64,000 nucleotides of DNA, from contig WJYB01000002.1 in assembly GCA_009668015.1 (NCBI GenBank), positions 434,001 through 498,000 of the forward strand. The letters are read 5' to 3'. This stretch comes from Enterobacteriaceae bacterium RIT714 (lineage in GTDB: Bacteria > Pseudomonadota > Gammaproteobacteria > Enterobacterales > Enterobacteriaceae). This document shows, in pieces, positions 62,412 to 64,000 of this stretch (positions within the stretch are counted from its first letter, which is position 1; every line of letters starts with the position of its first letter). Both the position numbers and the translations under genes were made by a program. The notes under the pieces were generated by a model that saw only the letters and a list, made by a program, of their open reading frames with translations, did no database searches and had not been told where the DNA came from.

Positions 62412-64000
62412 TCAGACGGACTGCGTGAACGTTCGCGAAATCACATCCTGCTGTTGCTCACGCGTCAGGGCATTAAAACGAACGGCATAGCCTGAAACAC
62501 GGATTGTCAGATTCGGATAGTTTTCCGGATGTTCGATGGCATCCATCAGCATTTCCCGGTTCATGACGTTGACGTTCAGATGTTGCCCGCCCTCTATCGC
62601 ATCCTCGTGATGGAAATACCCGTCCAGCAACCCCACGAGATTGGTTTTACGTATCCCATCGTCTTTACCCAGCGCCTGCGGCACGATTGAGAAAGTATAG
62701 GAAATCCCGTCTTTGGCATAGGTGAACGGCAGTTTCGCGACGGAGGTTAATGAAGCCACGGCCCCTTTGCGATCGCGCCCGTGCATGGGGTTGGCGCCTG
62801 GCGCAAACGGCGTACCGCTCCGACGCCCGTCCGGCGTATTGCCCGTCTTCTGGCCATACACCACGTTGGAGGTAATGGTCAGAATCGACTGGGTCGGCAC
62901 CGCGTTGCGATAAGTTGGCAGCGCCTGAATCTTCTTCATAAAACGCTCAACCAAATCACAGGCAATGCTGTCCACGCGATCGTCGTTGTTGCCGTACTGC
63001 GGATAGTCGCCAGTAATAACAAAATCGACGGCCAGACCAGTATGGTCGCGCACCGGCTGTACCGTGGCGTATTTGATGGCCGACAGCGAATCCGCAGCCA
63101 CCGACAAACCGGCAATCCCACACGCCATCGTGCGGTGAACGTCACGGTCGTGTAGCGCCATCAGCGAGGCTTCGTAGCTGTATTTATCGTGCATAAAGTG
63201 GATAAGATTCAGCGCGCTAATGTACTGCACAGCCAGCCAGTCCATAAAGTGATCGAGGCTCGCCATCACGGCATCGTAGTCCAGCACCTCATCCAGCAGA
63301 GGCTCGGTTTTTGGCCCTACCTGAATTTTCAGCTTCTCATCCACCCCGCCGTTGATCGCGTACAGCAGCGTTTTGGCGAGGTTGGCGCGCGCGCCAAAGA
63401 ACTGCATCTGCTTGCCAATCACCATCGGGCTGACACAGCAGGCAATGGCATAGTCATCGCTGTCAAAATCAGCGCGCATCAGGTCGTCATTCTCATACTG
63501 CAACGACGAGGTAACGATCGACATTTGCGCGGCATACTTCTTGAAGGCAATCGGCAGCGCTTCCGACCACAGGATCGTCAGGTTTGGCTCTGGCGCAGGC
63601 CCCATCGTGTTGAGCGTGTGCAGATAGCGGAACGAAGACTTACTCACCAGCGTGCGGCCATCCAGTCCCATTCCGCCAATCACTTCCGTGGCCCAGATCG
63701 GATCGCCGGAGAAAAGTGTGTCGAATTCCGGCGTACGCAAGAAGCGCACCATACGGATCTTCATGATGAAGTGGTCAATCAGCTCCTGCGCCTGGATCTC
63801 GTTCAGGCGTCCAGCCTTCATGTCACGCTCAATGTAAATATCCAGGAACGTCGCCGTGCGGCCCAGCGACATCGCTCCGCCGTTCTGCGACTTCACCGCC
63901 GCCAGATAGGCAAAATAGAGCCACTGCACTGCTTCCTGAGCATTCATCGCCGGGCGAGAGAGATCAAAGCCATACTTCGCCGCCATCTCCTGGATTTGCA
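62412..64000 (-). CDS. tdcE: 2-ketobutyrate/pyruvate formate-lyase TdcE (partial, 5' end outside window)
   Basis: This is the C-terminal 529 or so residues of a glycyl-radical formate-lyase that converts 2-ketobutyrate or pyruvate to propionyl- or acetyl-CoA plus formate. The active-site Cys pair is in [11 protein letters not shown]. The glycyl-radical Gly is in RVSGYAVRF close to the C-terminus. [20 protein letters not shown] and [20 protein letters not shown] are family blocks. The frame stays open to the window edge. The yhaJ/yhaK context favours tdcE, part of anaerobic threonine degradation, over pflB, but the two are close paralogues. Confidence 0.88.
   Translation of the reverse strand, partial: QIQEMAAKYGFDLSRPAMNAQEAVQWLYFAYLAAVKSQNGGAMSLGRTATFLDIYIERDMKAGRLNEIQAQELIDHFIMKIRMVRFLRTPEFDTLFSGDPIWATEVIGGMGLDGRTLVSKSSFRYLHTLNTMGPAPEPNLTILWSEALPIAFKKYAAQMSIVTSSLQYENDDLMRADFDSDDYAIACCVSPMVIGKQMQFFGARANLAKTLLYAINGGVDEKLKIQVGPKTEPLLDEVLDYDAVMASLDHFMDWLAVQYISALNLIHFMHDKYSYEASLMALHDRDVHRTMACGIAGLSVAADSLSAIKYATVQPVRDHTGLAVDFVITGDYPQYGNNDDRVDSIACDLVERFMKKIQALPTYRNAVPTQSILTITSNVVYGQKTGNTPDGRRSGTPFAPGANPMHGRDRKGAVASLTSVAKLPFTYAKDGISYTFSIVPQALGKDDGIRKTNLVGLLDGYFHHEDAIEGGQHLNVNVMNREMLMDAIEHPENYPNLTIRVSGYAVRFNALTREQQQDVISRTFTQSV

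Overview
This window looks like chromosomal DNA from an enteric bacterium of the order Enterobacterales. The gene order follows the E. coli K-12 backbone from folB/plsY through rpsU-dnaG-rpoD, mug, ileX, yqjH/yqjI, aer, patA, fadH, rlmG, ygjP, ygjR, alx, sstT, ygjV, uxaCA, exuT/exuR, yqjA-mzrA, yqjCDEK, yqjF, yqjG and yhaH/J/K to tdcE. Most proteins can be aligned by eye to their E. coli counterparts over nearly the full length. The added urease and lsr clusters, and the GC-balanced codon use, suggest a relative such as Enterobacter, Lelliottia, Leclercia, Kluyvera or Klebsiella. I cannot fix the genus from sequence reading alone.

Layout. 1-1.1 kb: folB (cut by the window edge) diverges from plsY. 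1.16-6.1 kb: a complete urease operon, ureDABCEFG, sits where E. coli K-12 carries its L-tartrate dehydratase (ttd) genes. 6.2-11.7 kb: tsaD diverges from the macromolecular synthesis operon rpsU-dnaG-rpoD, with ERIC-like remnants on both sides of dnaG. 12-13.2 kb: a small lipoprotein, mug and tRNA-Ile(CAU) ileX. 13.2-19.1 kb: an accessory island directly downstream of ileX. It holds an orphan type VI secretion tube protein (Hcp), two different small L,D-transpeptidase-fold (Tlde1/DUF2778-like) toxins, several candidate immunity genes and decayed gene fragments. 19.1-27.1 kb: a J-domain coiled-coil protein, yqjH/yqjI, two chemoreceptors (one is aer) and putrescine aminotransferase patA. 27.1-35.7 kb: the complete AI-2 uptake and processing locus, lsrACDBFG diverging from lsrRK. 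35.65-36.0 kb: a 77-bp tandem palindrome array that runs into the end of lsrK. 36-54.7 kb: backbone metabolism, transport and envelope genes, including the alx pH/Mn leader and hexuronate catabolism. 54.7-59.5 kb: an inserted LysR-regulated cluster (transporter, tartrate/D-malate dehydrogenase, glycerate kinase). 59.7-64 kb: yhaH, yhaJ, yhaK, a Spy/CpxP-like periplasmic protein, and the 3' part of a pyruvate formate-lyase gene, probably tdcE.

How the genes fit together. UreABC is the nickel enzyme and UreDEFG load its metal centre. A candidate Nac site upstream of ureD suggests nitrogen control. patA has a well-placed sigma-54 promoter, so the window carries two candidate nitrogen-responsive units. 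Both chemoreceptors carry sigma-28 promoters and so belong to the flagellar regulon. The lsr divergon has a clear palindromic operator. The hexuronate genes share CRP and ExuR-type sites. The 54.7-59.5 kb cluster could take up tartrate or D-malate and deliver carbon through D-glycerate to 2-phosphoglycerate. The most unusual region is the ileX island: each Tlde-like toxin gene is translationally coupled to a different candidate immunity gene, and no other type VI apparatus gene is nearby.
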